Shown: piece after piece, positions 1 to 11,900 of the stretch
Layout: every line of letters starts with the position of its first letter
How positions within the stretch are numbered: position 1 is the stretch's first letter
The notes under the pieces: model-generated
What the model was told of the DNA's origin: nothing
What the model saw: only the letters and a program-made list of their open reading frames with translations
Databases searched by the model: none
Assembly: GCA_009760855.2 (NCBI GenBank)
Contig: WPIO01000012.1
Span: forward strand, 3,543,501-3,607,500
Length of the DNA: 64,000 nucleotides
Source of the DNA: Cristatella mucedo
Taxonomy: Eukaryota; Bryozoa; Phylactolaemata; Cristatellidae
Reading direction: 5' to 3'
Translations under genes and position numbers: made by a program

Positions 1-336
1 TGCATTCTCTTCAGTGACTGTGGACTTGGACTCGAACACAAAAGTGATGTATGTAGGAATAAAGAGTGTTACTGCACAGTGTTGTAATCACTCACGGTGT
101 AGGCAGTAAACCTCCATAACGTGCAAGCAACGTTTTACTAATCATAATACTATTACAATAAGTTGTGTATAGCATTGTATAGGAACCAGACATGCAGTGT
201 ATCATAATGAAGTGCAAGATATCATGCTTGTCAAGCATGCAAAAGCACATGAGTATCATACTTAGTCCAGCATGTCAGTGAAAGTTTATTAATATGCAGT
301 GCTAAATGAGTTGCCCAATCACGATTAGCAATCACC

Positions 337-337
<1 letters not shown>
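1..337. other. Unassigned sequence at window start
   Basis: AT-rich sequence with no recognisable exon, repeat family or RNA gene. If the CARS2 gene reads through from upstream, this is probably one of its introns. Confidence 0.3.
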
Positions 338-368
<31 letters not shown>

Positions 369-430
369 CACTTGATAAAGCGCCCTGACTGAACCCTTAG
401 GGCATAGAGCAAACAAAGCATTAACTGAAT
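338..430 (-). mobile_element. LINE family A 3'-end fragment
   Basis: An AAT run (340-367) is followed by 'cacttgataaagcgccct' and the complement of the family A 3' hairpin region. This is the reverse complement of the tail seen in the long copies at 47-50 kb and 60-63 kb. Only the last 90 bases or so remain. Confidence 0.7.
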
Positions 431-1110
431 ATCTGTTGAAACTTCTCCAAGCACACTGTAAATTTGATAAAAGCGGCGAGTCTTCAGTTGGGATACGACC
501 CACCGGAGCCCTGAGTTTTCTATCTGATTCATCTCAGAGATGCTCACACGTCATTGCTGTAATGCAAACCAAACTCGAGAGTGCTGTAGAAAAAAATATT
601 GTGCACCCTTATCCGTGTGCTTAAGGTCGTTATCCGGTTGAAAAATTAAACTATATTCACAAAACCTGTTACTAGTCACTACAACGATCTAGAGCTGTTC
701 TAAATAAGTGTCCTGTGTCATGATACCGGGTATCCTGTGCAAGAAAGCCAAGCCTACCACTACAGAACCAACTGCTTGCCACCAAATTTCATCCTTCTGA
801 AGGTAGCTCTACCAAAGATGGTAAACTTACTGCTGTTGCTTCATATGACTTTCCTCCAGTCTTCGTAGGTCCAATGTGCTCCCTCCCGAAACCAAAAAAT
901 CAAGGTTAGCTGATTCAATTGCCTCATTTATATCCACTAATTTAAGCGAGAAAGTTCGTTCTTACCTTCATCACACCGAAAGAGGGTGCACTTGTGGCAA
1001 GATGGCACAGTGGTGTCTGCCGTGACCAGTACTTGCAGAAGTGACATGTAATAGACATGTAATAGTACGTATACTATGCCTTAGCAAAGCGAGTCCACAG
1101 GCAGTGAGCC
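431..1110. other. Unassigned repeat-rich stretch
   Basis: No exon was recognised. A short piece near 903-935 resembles the distal part of the tRNA-SINE found at 26770-26930. The open frame at 436-624 has no recognisable protein features. Confidence 0.3.
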
Positions 1111-1257
1111 GCTAGAAGCAGCAGAAGAGCCTTAACGGCTATCACCACAGTTTGCAGTGGGCAATACCGGATTGCCTATTGTAGGACTTTAATCCACGAT
1201 CTGGGTCGTGTAAAGCAAGCACCTTAACTCTGGACTAATGCCCTAACCACTACAAAC
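1111..1257 (-). mobile_element. tRNA-derived SINE, family 1
   Basis: On the - strand it reads as a degraded tRNA-like head (A box near 1225-1250, a weakened B box near 1180) followed by the family body that ends 'ggctcttctgctgc'. Its structure matches the better copies at 12587-12757 and 57008-57182. Confidence 0.65.
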
Positions 1258-1496
1258 AAGCTCCTTTGTGCATGATGGACAGAAGTGGCTTCTTTTTTAC
1301 TCCAGTAAATATACATTGTTCAGCTAGTCACCACCTAATTGGCTCAATCCCTCTCTGTTTAAGTCAGTTTATCCTCGAAGGTTTAGTGGCACGTGGGCTG
1401 CCGGGTCTCTTTGCTGTATCCGTGGTACCGGTCTTAGCCATCTTTGCCATGTTGTACCTCACCGTAGTCTCCAAAAACAGACTGCAGTCGTTTTGA

Positions 1497-1950
1497 AGCC
1501 TGCCACGGCTTGGCTCCTCCATACCTAGCTGAACTGCTGCACCAGTTTCAGCCTCTTCGCGCCCTCAGGTCCTGTGTGGACAATAAATTAGCTGTCCCGT
1601 TCCTCTGCTTAAAGACCGTTGGTGACAGAAGCTTTAGCTCTGCAGTCCCTAGACTGTGGAACTCGCTTCCACAATTCTTACGCAACAACTACTCTCCTAC
1701 TGCCGACTATGGCACATCCTTTTCAGCGGTCTTGAGCTGCTGCTTCTATGCTACTCACTACCTCAACTGCTCTCCTGACTCTGCTATGCTTCCCACTTTC
1801 TCTTTGTTGCGTGAAGTCTGTTGGCTACCGAATGCGTACCGAAAGCTGCTTAGGCTGTGAGTGCGCTATACAAAACTCTCCTGCGTAACTCCCACATGGT
1901 CTTTATGACTTTGTGGAGTTACAGATGGAGATACATTACAAGATGCTTTA
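1497..1950 (+). mobile_element. LINE family B, 3' fragment (RT C-terminus)
   Basis: Encodes the C-terminal part of a non-LTR retrotransposon ORF2, with the motifs YLAELLHQFQP, SFSSAVPRLWNSLPQF and a Cys/Thr-rich tail. It then runs into a 3' UTR ending 'gttacagatggagatacatt'. The reading frame at 1510-1860 stops before the element ends. Other copies lie at 6228, 7970, 46040, 59765 and 62779. It is 5'-truncated, as is usual for LINEs. Confidence 0.75.
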
Positions 1951-2719
1951 AAATTTGGAGAACCGCCATTTATAAATGGATTTAAAGTATAGAAGATGCA
2001 CTCTCGTTAATTTTTATGTTTTATACTATGGTTTGTGAAAATAGCAATGTGAAAATCATTTTCATTTGGTGCATTCGGTTTTTCTGCTAGTTTTATGGTT
2101 CGTGGTCAAAGTGCTACTTCTCATTGTAAATGTAAATTTAAACGACAATGTAAAGGTTAAAGCTCAGCTAACAGTCTTGTACTCTAGAGATCGATAATCC
2201 ATCATGTTCATGAGGGGCTTGAATTCCGAAAAAGCTCAAAACTATGCTCGTCACTAAATTGACACTAAATTAGTGTCAAGCAGTGACGGTTGCAATTTAT
2301 TTTTACTGCCAGTAGCAACGATTCTCTAGCTTTTGTCTGTGTGGGCCCAGTTTTACCTGCTGGTCTGTGCCCACTTACCTTAGCCACTTCACACCAGGAG
2401 TTACTCTTGGTCATAAAAAAGAACTAACGAGGGGGGAGCTCTCATGTGTCTTTAATGGCAAAGGACGGCTGAGAATGAAGTTGCTATCTCTGACACGTAG
2501 GGTCTGTCGTAAAGCTGATGTTTTTTGACAAATTTCAACTCGTGCCTTGAGTGCTTTTGGTTCTCAATCTGCCCGATATGCAAGCTGGTAATTTCGAGTT
2601 GCTTGCTATTTTAGTGTATGAGCAGGCCTTGTGTTTCCCGGATACGTGTTTACTGATTGGTTTTGTATAGTTGTTGATTGCCAACTAAATCTTCGTTTGT
2701 GTGTCTAAGACTCTGGCAG
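1951..2719 (+). other. Probable CARS2 intron sequence
   Basis: This lies 5' of the first recognised CARS2 exon. I looked for the exon encoding the KMSKS loop of the synthetase and did not find it here, so it is probably upstream of the window. No repeat family was recognised. Confidence 0.35.
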
Positions 2720-2802
2720 CTGCCTGAGCGCCATGCCACCGTCCGATGTGTCGCTAACACGGCCCACTTCCTGTCTGCACACCTCAGCATACTGATGCGA
2801 CC
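2720..2802 (+). CDS. CARS2: CARS2 tentative exon (helical segment)
   Basis: An open segment after 'ctctggcag' that includes VANTAHFLSAHLSIL, resembling the helix that precedes the DDFxT block in CARS2. It begins in phase 0 and ends two bases into a codon, as the next exon requires. The donor (GTGCTT) is weak and the intron would be only 65 nt, so the boundaries are uncertain. Confidence 0.42.
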
Positions 2803-3476
2803 GTGCTTCATTGTTGCTGTTATGCTTTCGAGTGTGCTTGTGGTCAAAGCATCGTTGTTCGTTGTAGCCTGCAAGCTACACGGGAGCAAGTCACCGATGC
2901 TCTCGCTGACGATTTTAACACTGCGCGAGCACTGCAGGCACTTATGGCTCTCGTTCACGTTGCCAACATAGAGCTCAACCGCTGCGGCCCTGGCACCAGT
3001 AGCAGCCGGAGCCAGGTAGACAATTGATCGGAGTGCTCGCTATTTTTTCGGCGTGTCTGGGCACTTTGCTAAGGCGATGGGGTGTGTGCAACTGCCATTC
3101 AGCGTTGATGACAGCTTTCAGTGAAATATCCTGCTCGAGAACCTCAGGCCTATAAATCCGGTTTCGTTAAGCTGTATCAGTCCGTTAGGCTATGCATATC
3201 TGCTCCCTTTGGCTTGCCTGACTGCTGACGCAAAAAGCGCATGATAGGCTGCCCGTTTATCTGGTGGCCAATTGCTCTTGCTGCCCATGCTGGCTGCATG
3301 CTCAATGTCATTTTAGGCAGGCCCTAGGAGCTCGGGTCTCATAGCTGGTCTCATGTCTTATGTCCGTAGGCTGACGGACGTCTTCGGCGTTGGCTTCACC
3401 TCGAAGCAGGTGAGCCAGTGATGCTGCTTTTAACGGCAGGAGGAGCCTCGACAAATCAATTACTTAGCCCACGTGG

Positions 3477-3559
<83 letters not shown>

Positions 3560-4541
3560 ATGTGTGTGTGTGTGCTCGGGCTTGTATGCATCATGTAGTC
3601 ATTGCGGCCCCCACCCTTCGAGTAGCAGTTGCTGTGCTATTATGCAGCTCATAGGCTGACCACTGTCTTGCTGCCATCTTATAGGCAGTTTCCTATACCG
3701 AAGACAACATGGGAAGTGAGTCGCAAGCTCCTGTTGCTAGTATTCTAGATGCTACACTGAGTTTTCGTGATAGCGTGCGGTCGTTTGCGTTGGCAAAGGA
3801 TCAGCCGGGTAGCATCGGCAGCGGTAAGTCTGTGCAGTGCTCTGCCGTGCTGTGAATTTCATGTTTGCCAACTGTAGTTTGATTGCCGTCGCGAACTGCA
3901 CAAAACACCAGCCGACGAGCAACACTACCAGTTTATTCTACTATGCACCGAGCCGGGGAAGCGCCACTGCCTTCCCGCAGACGTTCGTCCACTTCTGTCG
4001 TCTGTGGTACCGGAACGCTTCGCTCTGATTCGTTAGCATTGTTGCTAACGCCTAGCTTCGCTCCGATTGGCTAGCCGGAGGTCGGGAGGGCCATCCAGCC
4101 TAGTACTGGCAGATAAAAACATTTAGGCGTGGTACTGTCACGGGCTGGGGTATGCATAAACGAAACCACACCAACCACAGTGCTGAGGAGAGCCGACGTC
4201 GGCTCGTATGACCGGTGCCTAGATGTGGTTTCGCTGTGCGCGATAGTAGGGCCCACGTCGAGACTTGTATGTTGCTTTCGAAAGCTACTGCATGAGGCAA
4301 TCATTTGCTAGTTGAGGGTAGGATACAATTAAGGCTGATTTTCCGTGTCTGTGCATACTTTAGTCATAGGGTAGGACGACCATTTACTGCAATAATGAGA
4401 GCAAAAGGTTGGCTAAGAATCGGGATGTGCCTATGCTCAAGGAGTGCCTAAGCAGTCTGACCTTTCCGTTTTAGCTGTAATGCTATTTGTTCAGTTAGGA
4501 GGAGATCGGTTAAAACCAGTGAGGAGAAATCAGGGGGGAGG

Positions 4542-4577
<36 letters not shown>

Positions 4578-5412
4578 AAGCGAGCAAGAATGAGTAGATG
4601 GGGAGTTGGGCATGTGCACATACCTAGTGCTAATTGTATAATACATAAAGATCATCGCGAGCATACGTTTCTTACATGGTGCTTATCCTCTGTTGAGACT
4701 TACTTTACTATGATGCATCAGTTGATTTCTAAGAAACTGTGACCTTTATTTCATCTGCATACCTCGTGTAGCTAGGGGTATATGTAGTTCTTTTGTCTTG
4801 AATTGCAGCTCTTTTGCAACTAGCTATTCGTGTTTTATGGACAGGTCAGCTACTCTAAATCTGCCAACTCCTGCCCACCATGAGCTAGACATAGAACACC
4901 TAGCGATAGTTCATGTAATGACGAAGCTGCCGATGACCATTGGCAATCGGATCTTAAGCGACTAGTAATCTCGTCCTCAGTTGATTTATCAGCAACTCGT
5001 CTTCATTTGACACGTGTTGTAGGAGCAGCATTCTCAGTCGCTGCTTCACCAATTTCTTGAGTACAATCTGTGCAAGAGAGCTTGTTGAGTTGTTGCCTTA
5101 ATGCTACTGTAAATATGGCCAAACCTCTATTTGTGCACATTTTTTTCTAAACCTGTGTGCACCATTTTTGCACAAAGTTGTGTACGATATTTTGCACAAA
5201 GCTGTGCACAATTCTGCACACAAAGCTGTGCACAATTCAATGAAAACAGAAAGGGCAATTAGGATACTGCTGCTCAATGTGGGGCGGGAGGGAATGGAGC
5301 AAGGCCCTCCATAGGGACGTGAGTACTGCACTTCAGCCGGTGCACTGCAGCCTGGCATTGGATGACAGGTCGAAGTGGGCTGCCAGACCGTCGATTACCA
5401 CGGCAGGCTCAG

Positions 5413-5505
<93 letters not shown>

Positions 5506-8500
5506 AGCTAACCAGTGTGTTAAGCCAAGAAAAAACTTGGTGCAACAGAAGACGTGCTGATCTGTCTGGTGAACTTTTGGCACTTCGAAGTGAAGAGTCA
5601 CAGCCACTAGTGAGACTCTTAAAGAGCAGCTGTCGTGAGAGCATTCTTTATTGCTGCAGCTGCTTCTACTTCTGCTGCCATTGTTGCTTCTGCCACCCCG
5701 ATACTCATTGCACTGCTACATGCGACTTGGTAGTAGGATTTTGTGTGGGTCGATACATTATTGGCCATGATAGTGCAGAGGTAATGTGCTCTCTCCTCAC
5801 GACCGATGTCTTGGGTTCGAATCCTGCAGTTGGTGATCCTTTATTGCCAACTGCAAACAGTGGTGCCGTTAAGGCTCTTCTGCCGCGATACAAATGAGGC
5901 TGTTAAATTAGCTAATGTCAGCACTTCATGACGAGTACTCTTGCTGTATTGCCATGATCGAGAAACAGTTTATGGGATGAGATGACTGTGCTTGCTGATA
6001 CAGTAAGTGATTCTTGGATGTACTTTCGATGGATGTTGATCACCAGCAGCCACAATCTAATCCTTCTGATCAAGTCTCCCGTGTAGTTTCAATAGATCTC
6101 TAGGCATGCGGCACTGCTTTCCAGAATAAAAACTGGTCCTACTCGCCGGTCAGATGCTAGACAATGTAAGCAATGGTGAAGAGTGTTTTATCAAGTACCT
6201 TGCCAACATTGGCAAGGCTAGTTAAAAATTCCAGAGGTTTGGCCGTGTGTCTTCTTTGCTACAAGAGCTTGGATGGCTGCCGGTTGATTAACGGATATAG
6301 AGCAAAGTTTATGCACTGATATACACGGCCCGCCACGCCTTGGCTCTTTCATACCTAGCTGAACTGCTTCACCAGTTTCAGCCTCCTCGTGCCCCCAGGC
6401 CCGATATGGACAATAAATTTGCCATTCCATTCCTACCCTTAAAGACCGTTAGCAACGTAAGCTTTTCTTCTGCAGGTCCTAGACTGTGGAATTCACTTCC
6501 ACAATTCTGATGCAACCACAACTGCTTTCCTGCTGCTGACTGTGGTACATCCTTTCCAGCCGTCCTGAGGCGCTACTTCCATGCTACTCACTACCTCGAC
6601 TGCTCTCTTGATTCAGCTATGCTTCTCTCTTTCTCTTTTTTTGTGAGATGTAGTCTTATGGCTACTAAACGCATACCGAAAGCCGCTTAGACTTTGAGTG
6701 CATTATACAAAACTCTCTTCGTAACACCCGTCTAGTCTTTGTGGAGTTACAGACAGCGATACATTACATTACATCCCTAGCCAGAGAAGTCTTATTTGAT
6801 AGCAATGGTGGGTTGCAGGCGTTTAGGATCGACCGTGACGTGCGGCAACTCTTGAATGAAAGCTCGAAGGCTAGAGCTCAAATTAGCCCGACTTCTGGAG
6901 CACTAGCACCATGCCTATCACATCTCTTCTGCCTTTATTTTGCCTTGGCCATAGATTACCACATGATCGGTTCATATCCGTTATAATTCAGGTACTGCGG
7001 ATAATGAATATCAGTCACAGTCTGGCTGATTTAGCACACCATTCCACTTGCTGGGGTATTCGAACTTAGTGTATTGTTTTGAGCCACCAGGATAGCATAC
7101 CACTAGTAAATGGAAGACCCTTTCCACACAAAATCAGAGTGAGCAGCCTTCGAGGAGTGTACACCTCTCAGTCAGAGGCTCTCGTCAGCTGCTCCAAAAC
7201 TGGGCTGTCAGGTTCGATTTCATGGGGCGAGTGTATGCTTTTCATGCGAGCATTTAAAAATTTGCAATGTGAGTGCCCAGTCTTACCTTGTGAGTTTCTG
7301 TTGGGTGCTAGACTGCTTGGGGGATCAGACTCCCTGTCAAATACAGACCCGTACCGAGCTCAACTGCCATCCGTGCTGGAGCTGCTGGCAGGTTTTTGCG
7401 CATACATTTCATCCATCGGGATGAATGCTGGGCCATACATAGACTCATGAAGCTGCCACCTTTTAAAACTCGTATTTAGACTAGCACATTTGGCAAGTAA
7501 GCTGCAGCGATTCCACATAGTATCGTCTTTGTCCATCTGAGCCGGTTAGCCATTTCTTTGCTTCTTTATACTCTGTTGATGTGCTTTATTTGCTGCCTGC
7601 CAAGAAATCAATTGAAGTGTAGAGAAGGCCACCGGAGAGCCGGCATTCGAACGGCAAGCATGTTTACAGTGTTTTCACAATATCGATTTTGCTTGGCTTG
7701 CACCATGCTGTGAACAAGCTTATTAAGCGTACAGCCATTGTCTGCTTCCTTTATGTTACCTTTTCGGGAGTGCTTGTATAGTTCTTTGGATGCTGTACAA
7801 ATCCTTATTTGTCGTCGTTACTTATAAAAATTCGTTCAAAGTAACACGAGCCAGAGAAAATAACTAATTTGAAGCAAATGAGCCTTTCAAACCGTATCCT
7901 TGCCCATATGACTTGAAACCTGTAGAGAGGTACAATGAAGGCAAGACCTGCCTGGAAATAGAGCTTTCAGCTGGTAAGAACTCTTGGAGTGTGTTGTATC
8001 TTCGTCAGTAAAGCTGCAAGGCCAGAAAGCCTATGTGGGTGTGAGGCAGGAAAGTTTTCCACAGCACTCTCAAACCCTAAGTGGCTTTTGGTAGCCAACA
8101 GACTTTGTCCCATGCTACAAAGAGGAAGTGGGAAGCATAGCAGAGTCAGGAGAGCAGTTGAGGTAGTGAGAAGCATGAAAGTAACAGCTCTGGACCACTG
8201 AAAATGGTGAGCCACAGTCGGCAGCCGGAGAGTTTTGTCGTTGCGGAAGAATTGCGGAAGTGAGTTCCACAGCCTAGGACCTGCAGAGCAAAAGCTTCGG
8301 TTGCCAAGCCTCTTTAAGTGAAGGAATGGAACAGCTAATTTATTGACCATAGAGGTCACGAGGAGGCTGAAACTGGGGAAGCAGTTCAGCTAGATATGAA
8401 GGACAGCCGTGATTAGCCCTGTGCTTCAGCATAAGAGCTTAGAACACTACTTACTCTTGAAAGTTAAATGATGCTATAAGTGATTAATGAAGAGGTATTT

Positions 8501-8920
8501 GAAAAACCGTACCCTGCTCGTGAAATTTAACGTCGTGCAATGTATGCCTCGGAGCAGTCACCCCAGATATTCCAGTGGGGTCATCCTCCTGTTCATAGGC
8601 TGATTGCATTTGAAAATAAATACAATATAAATCTCACTGTCAGTACTTTGCTATGGTTTTTTAGCCACAAGTATAGTTATGTTCTGTTTTGCTTCTGATA
8701 GATAAGGAGTCCCGTAAAGCAAAACTGACAGAGCGGCAGATCTTACTGACAGCTTGCGACAGCTTACGTGATGAATTGGCAAGTTTGTGTGGTGTCAGAA
8801 TTAAGGTACGTGTCCTGAGTTGTATTCAGCAGACCTATCTGCCTCTGATGGCTGCCACTGTTGTGGCCGTGCCATGTTCGTGCTACTATTGTGTTTTCCT
8901 CACTCATTCTCTCCCTCCTC

Positions 8921-8963
<43 letters not shown>

Positions 8964-11900
8964 CTCTTGTGCTCTCCCATTCACCTGCTCTCTTTTCGGT
9001 TTCCTTAGTGTCTATGCCCATTCTGTGCCATACACGAGCTCTTTGGGATTACATTGTGTCTGTGGTCGTGTTTCGTTTTTTATTTGGGAAGGGCATTGCC
9101 GGAATGTTAAACTAAATTTTAAAATGTTTATTCAAGTGAGAGGTTGCCGTCTTCAACGACAGTCTCCTCTAACTCCTCACCCCGAAATATTGATTCGGAA
9201 TTTTCTTCGGTGCACCAGCAAGCTGGAATTGATCCTGAATGTTGCCCGCACCGTCCTTTCCTTCCTCCTCGTCCTTTCCTTCCTCCTCGTCCTTTCCTTC
9301 CTCCTCGTCCTTTCCTTCCTCCTCGTCCTTTCCTTCCTCCTCGTCCTTTCCTTCCTCCTCGTCCTTTCCTTCCTCCTCGTCCTTTCCTTCCTCCTCGTCC
9401 TTTCCTTCCTCCTCGTCCTTTCCTTCCTCCTCGTCCTTTCCTTCCTCCTCGTCCTTTCCTTCCTCCTCGTCCTTTCCTTCCTCCTCGTCCTTTCCTTCCT
9501 CCTCGTCCTTTCCTTCCTCCTCGTCCTTTCCTTCCTCCTCGTCCTTTCCTTCCTCCTCGTCCTTTCCTTCCTCCTCGTCCTTTCCTTCCTCCTCGTCCCT
9601 TTCCTTCCTCCTCGTCCTTTCCTTCCTCCTCGTCCTTTCCTTCCTCCTCGTCCTTTCCTTCCTCCTCGTCCTTTCCTTCCTCCTCGTCCTTTCCTTCCTC
9701 CTCGTCCTTTCCTTCCTCCTCGTCCTTTCCTTCCTCCTCATCTTACTCTTGCTCCTCATCTTACTCTTGCTCCTCTTCCTGTTACCGAAGTTTCTCTTGG
9801 GCATTTTCATATTTGATGGAACCGGTGGAAGCCAAAAGGTGCGCTTCTCGGAAAGAACTCGCTTGAGCTGAGCAGAGTTAAACCTGACGGCGACTTGCTT
9901 CTCACATTTTCCACATTTGCCTGCACTGAAGCTGTAATTTTACCTTTTTAAATAAAAACAAAACAAAATGCCGTGGAAATCTGGATGTATTTCAAGACAT
10001 TTTAAAATGCCTGTTTTAAAAAAAAGGTGAAAAATCTATGCATGCCTAGTCCATACTAATCTTCAAAAGGATTTATTGTTAAAGTCGGTGAAAGAATAGG
10101 TCTTGTTCTGTATTTATGCTTATCTGTGACATTTACTTGCTACAAGAAAATAGTTATTGTGCCAATAGCACATGTAACTTCTACTACTTGGATCTATTTA
10201 AGTATCGCATTAGCATATGCCATCTACCATTATCAAGTCATAGAGAGTACCGGAGAGGGAGCCGCGTGATGGTTAGTTGAGCTATTGGTTGCTAGAAGGT
10301 TGTTCTTAACATCGAATTCATGAAGTTGTTCTGCATTACCGAAGTTTGACCTTGGGCTGTTAATAAAGATGCTTAGTGTGGGGATGCTACAGGGATGGTG
10401 GACGAACGGGGAGGGGGGGTCTTCAACGGGTAGCTCACTAGCAGTGACTTTGTATACTCTAATTGGCTGCCTGCTATGAGTTGTAGAGTTTCTGCATCCT
10501 TAGAACGGCTCTGTTATAGATAAATGTGCCTTTGCCCTGCAGTGATGGAATAAGCTGCCGGCTTAGAAGTGAAGGTCAAAGCTTGCCTTTCGGGCATGTC
10601 CTCTTACTATAGCCACAGTGTATATGCATGTGCCACTACTTTGAAGTAAAACCTAGCATTCTCGAGCAAATAAGCAATGCTGATAAGGATGACAATATAG
10701 CTCACAGTAATACTGTCAGCAATTCTATTATTAGTAGTAGTGGTAGCAACATCATCAGGTTCGTAGTAATCATGATTATTGATGATTTGCCACGATTGAC
10801 CTTAGTACCGATTTCTGGCTATACTTGCCCTTGGTGCAATGCAATGAGATTGTAGTTCCACCATCTTGGTCCTTTACTTAAGTGATCGAGTGTTTAACAT
10901 GGCAGATGGCATACATGTGGCTCCTGGTGAAGTTCGTGTGTATTGATGTGCCTACCTATTCTATGGTAGTTAGCGATGGCGCATGGTTCTCCATATGGCT
11001 CTCCTTAAATTTTGAGTTTATGTTTGGTTTCAGCCAAAGTAAGTCGGAAAGAGAGTAGGTACCTTGCTTGAGGTAGAGTGCAGACACCCTGCCTTCAGTT
11101 GGTTGTATCTTTTTTAGTTTATACACTATAATAATAATTATTATAATTATAATAATAATACATTTGTATAGAACCCTCAGAGAACTGAATCTTTCGAGGC
11201 ACTTTACAGATGCTATATAGAAAGCATTACCAAATGATTGGTATTAACATCCGAAAGCAGCAGGCATATAGTGTAAGCAGGTATATGCACACGAAGAACG
11301 AATCAGAAAGATCCACCTAATGATGTATTAAATAGGTGCATTTTAAGCTTCTTTTTAAATGTCGTCATGTCAGGGAACTTTGTAACGTGCTTTGCTAGTG
11401 GGTTCAAGGCTTAGGGATCGTGGGAACTAATGGCATGGTCTCCAGCGGTTTTGAGGATCGTATGAGGTTTAGCTAAACGATTTGAGTATGAACAGCTGGT
11501 TGTTCGATTCTTTGCCTGTTGGGAGAGTAGTTCTGATTGATAGGGAGGCTGGAGAAGAATGGCCAGATAATGAAGGGGCTTAAAAGTAAGTGACAGAACC
11601 TTGAAGTCGATGCACTACTTGATTTGGAGCCAGTGCAGGTCGGTGATAAGTGGTGTGATGTGGCGATTTCGATGCTCATATCATATGAGCCTAACTGCAG
11701 AATTATGGCGCCACCTGTAAGCGCCTGATTGCACAAAGGAGACCAGCAAAAACTGTACTCTCTTTATTTGTCATGGGTTGTTGTATGTTATCATGGTGTA
11801 TATAATATAATACGAGTGAATAGTCGTATTATATTGGCTAAGTTTTTTGCGGGCGGCAAGCATGAATAGAGAAGAATATACCTATATTCAGATACATGGT

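Noticed and set aside
1-2719. Search for the CARS2 KMSKS and HIGH exons
   Set aside because: No matching segment was found on the + strand, so they are assumed to be upstream of the window.
5277-5897. 206-codon open frame
   Set aside because: Its core is the CT microsatellite and its end is a SINE; no protein features lie between.
7079-7450. 123-codon intronic frame as a gene
   Set aside because: No ATG start, no recognisable domain, and a B-box-like motif inside suggests a decayed SINE.
9253-9775. CRISPR array
   Set aside because: Units are contiguous 18-mers without spacers, in a eukaryotic intron.
9169-9810. Lys/Glu/Asp-rich protein on the - strand
   Set aside because: It is produced by the minisatellite, the frame shifts at an extra base, and no conserved flanking domain is visible.
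8689-9871. Long Pro/Leu/Ser repeat frames of up to 375 codons on the + strand
   Set aside because: All three frames are open because the 18-bp unit contains no stop. The only real coding part is the CARS2 exon at 8702-8805, which is spliced out of this frame at 8806.
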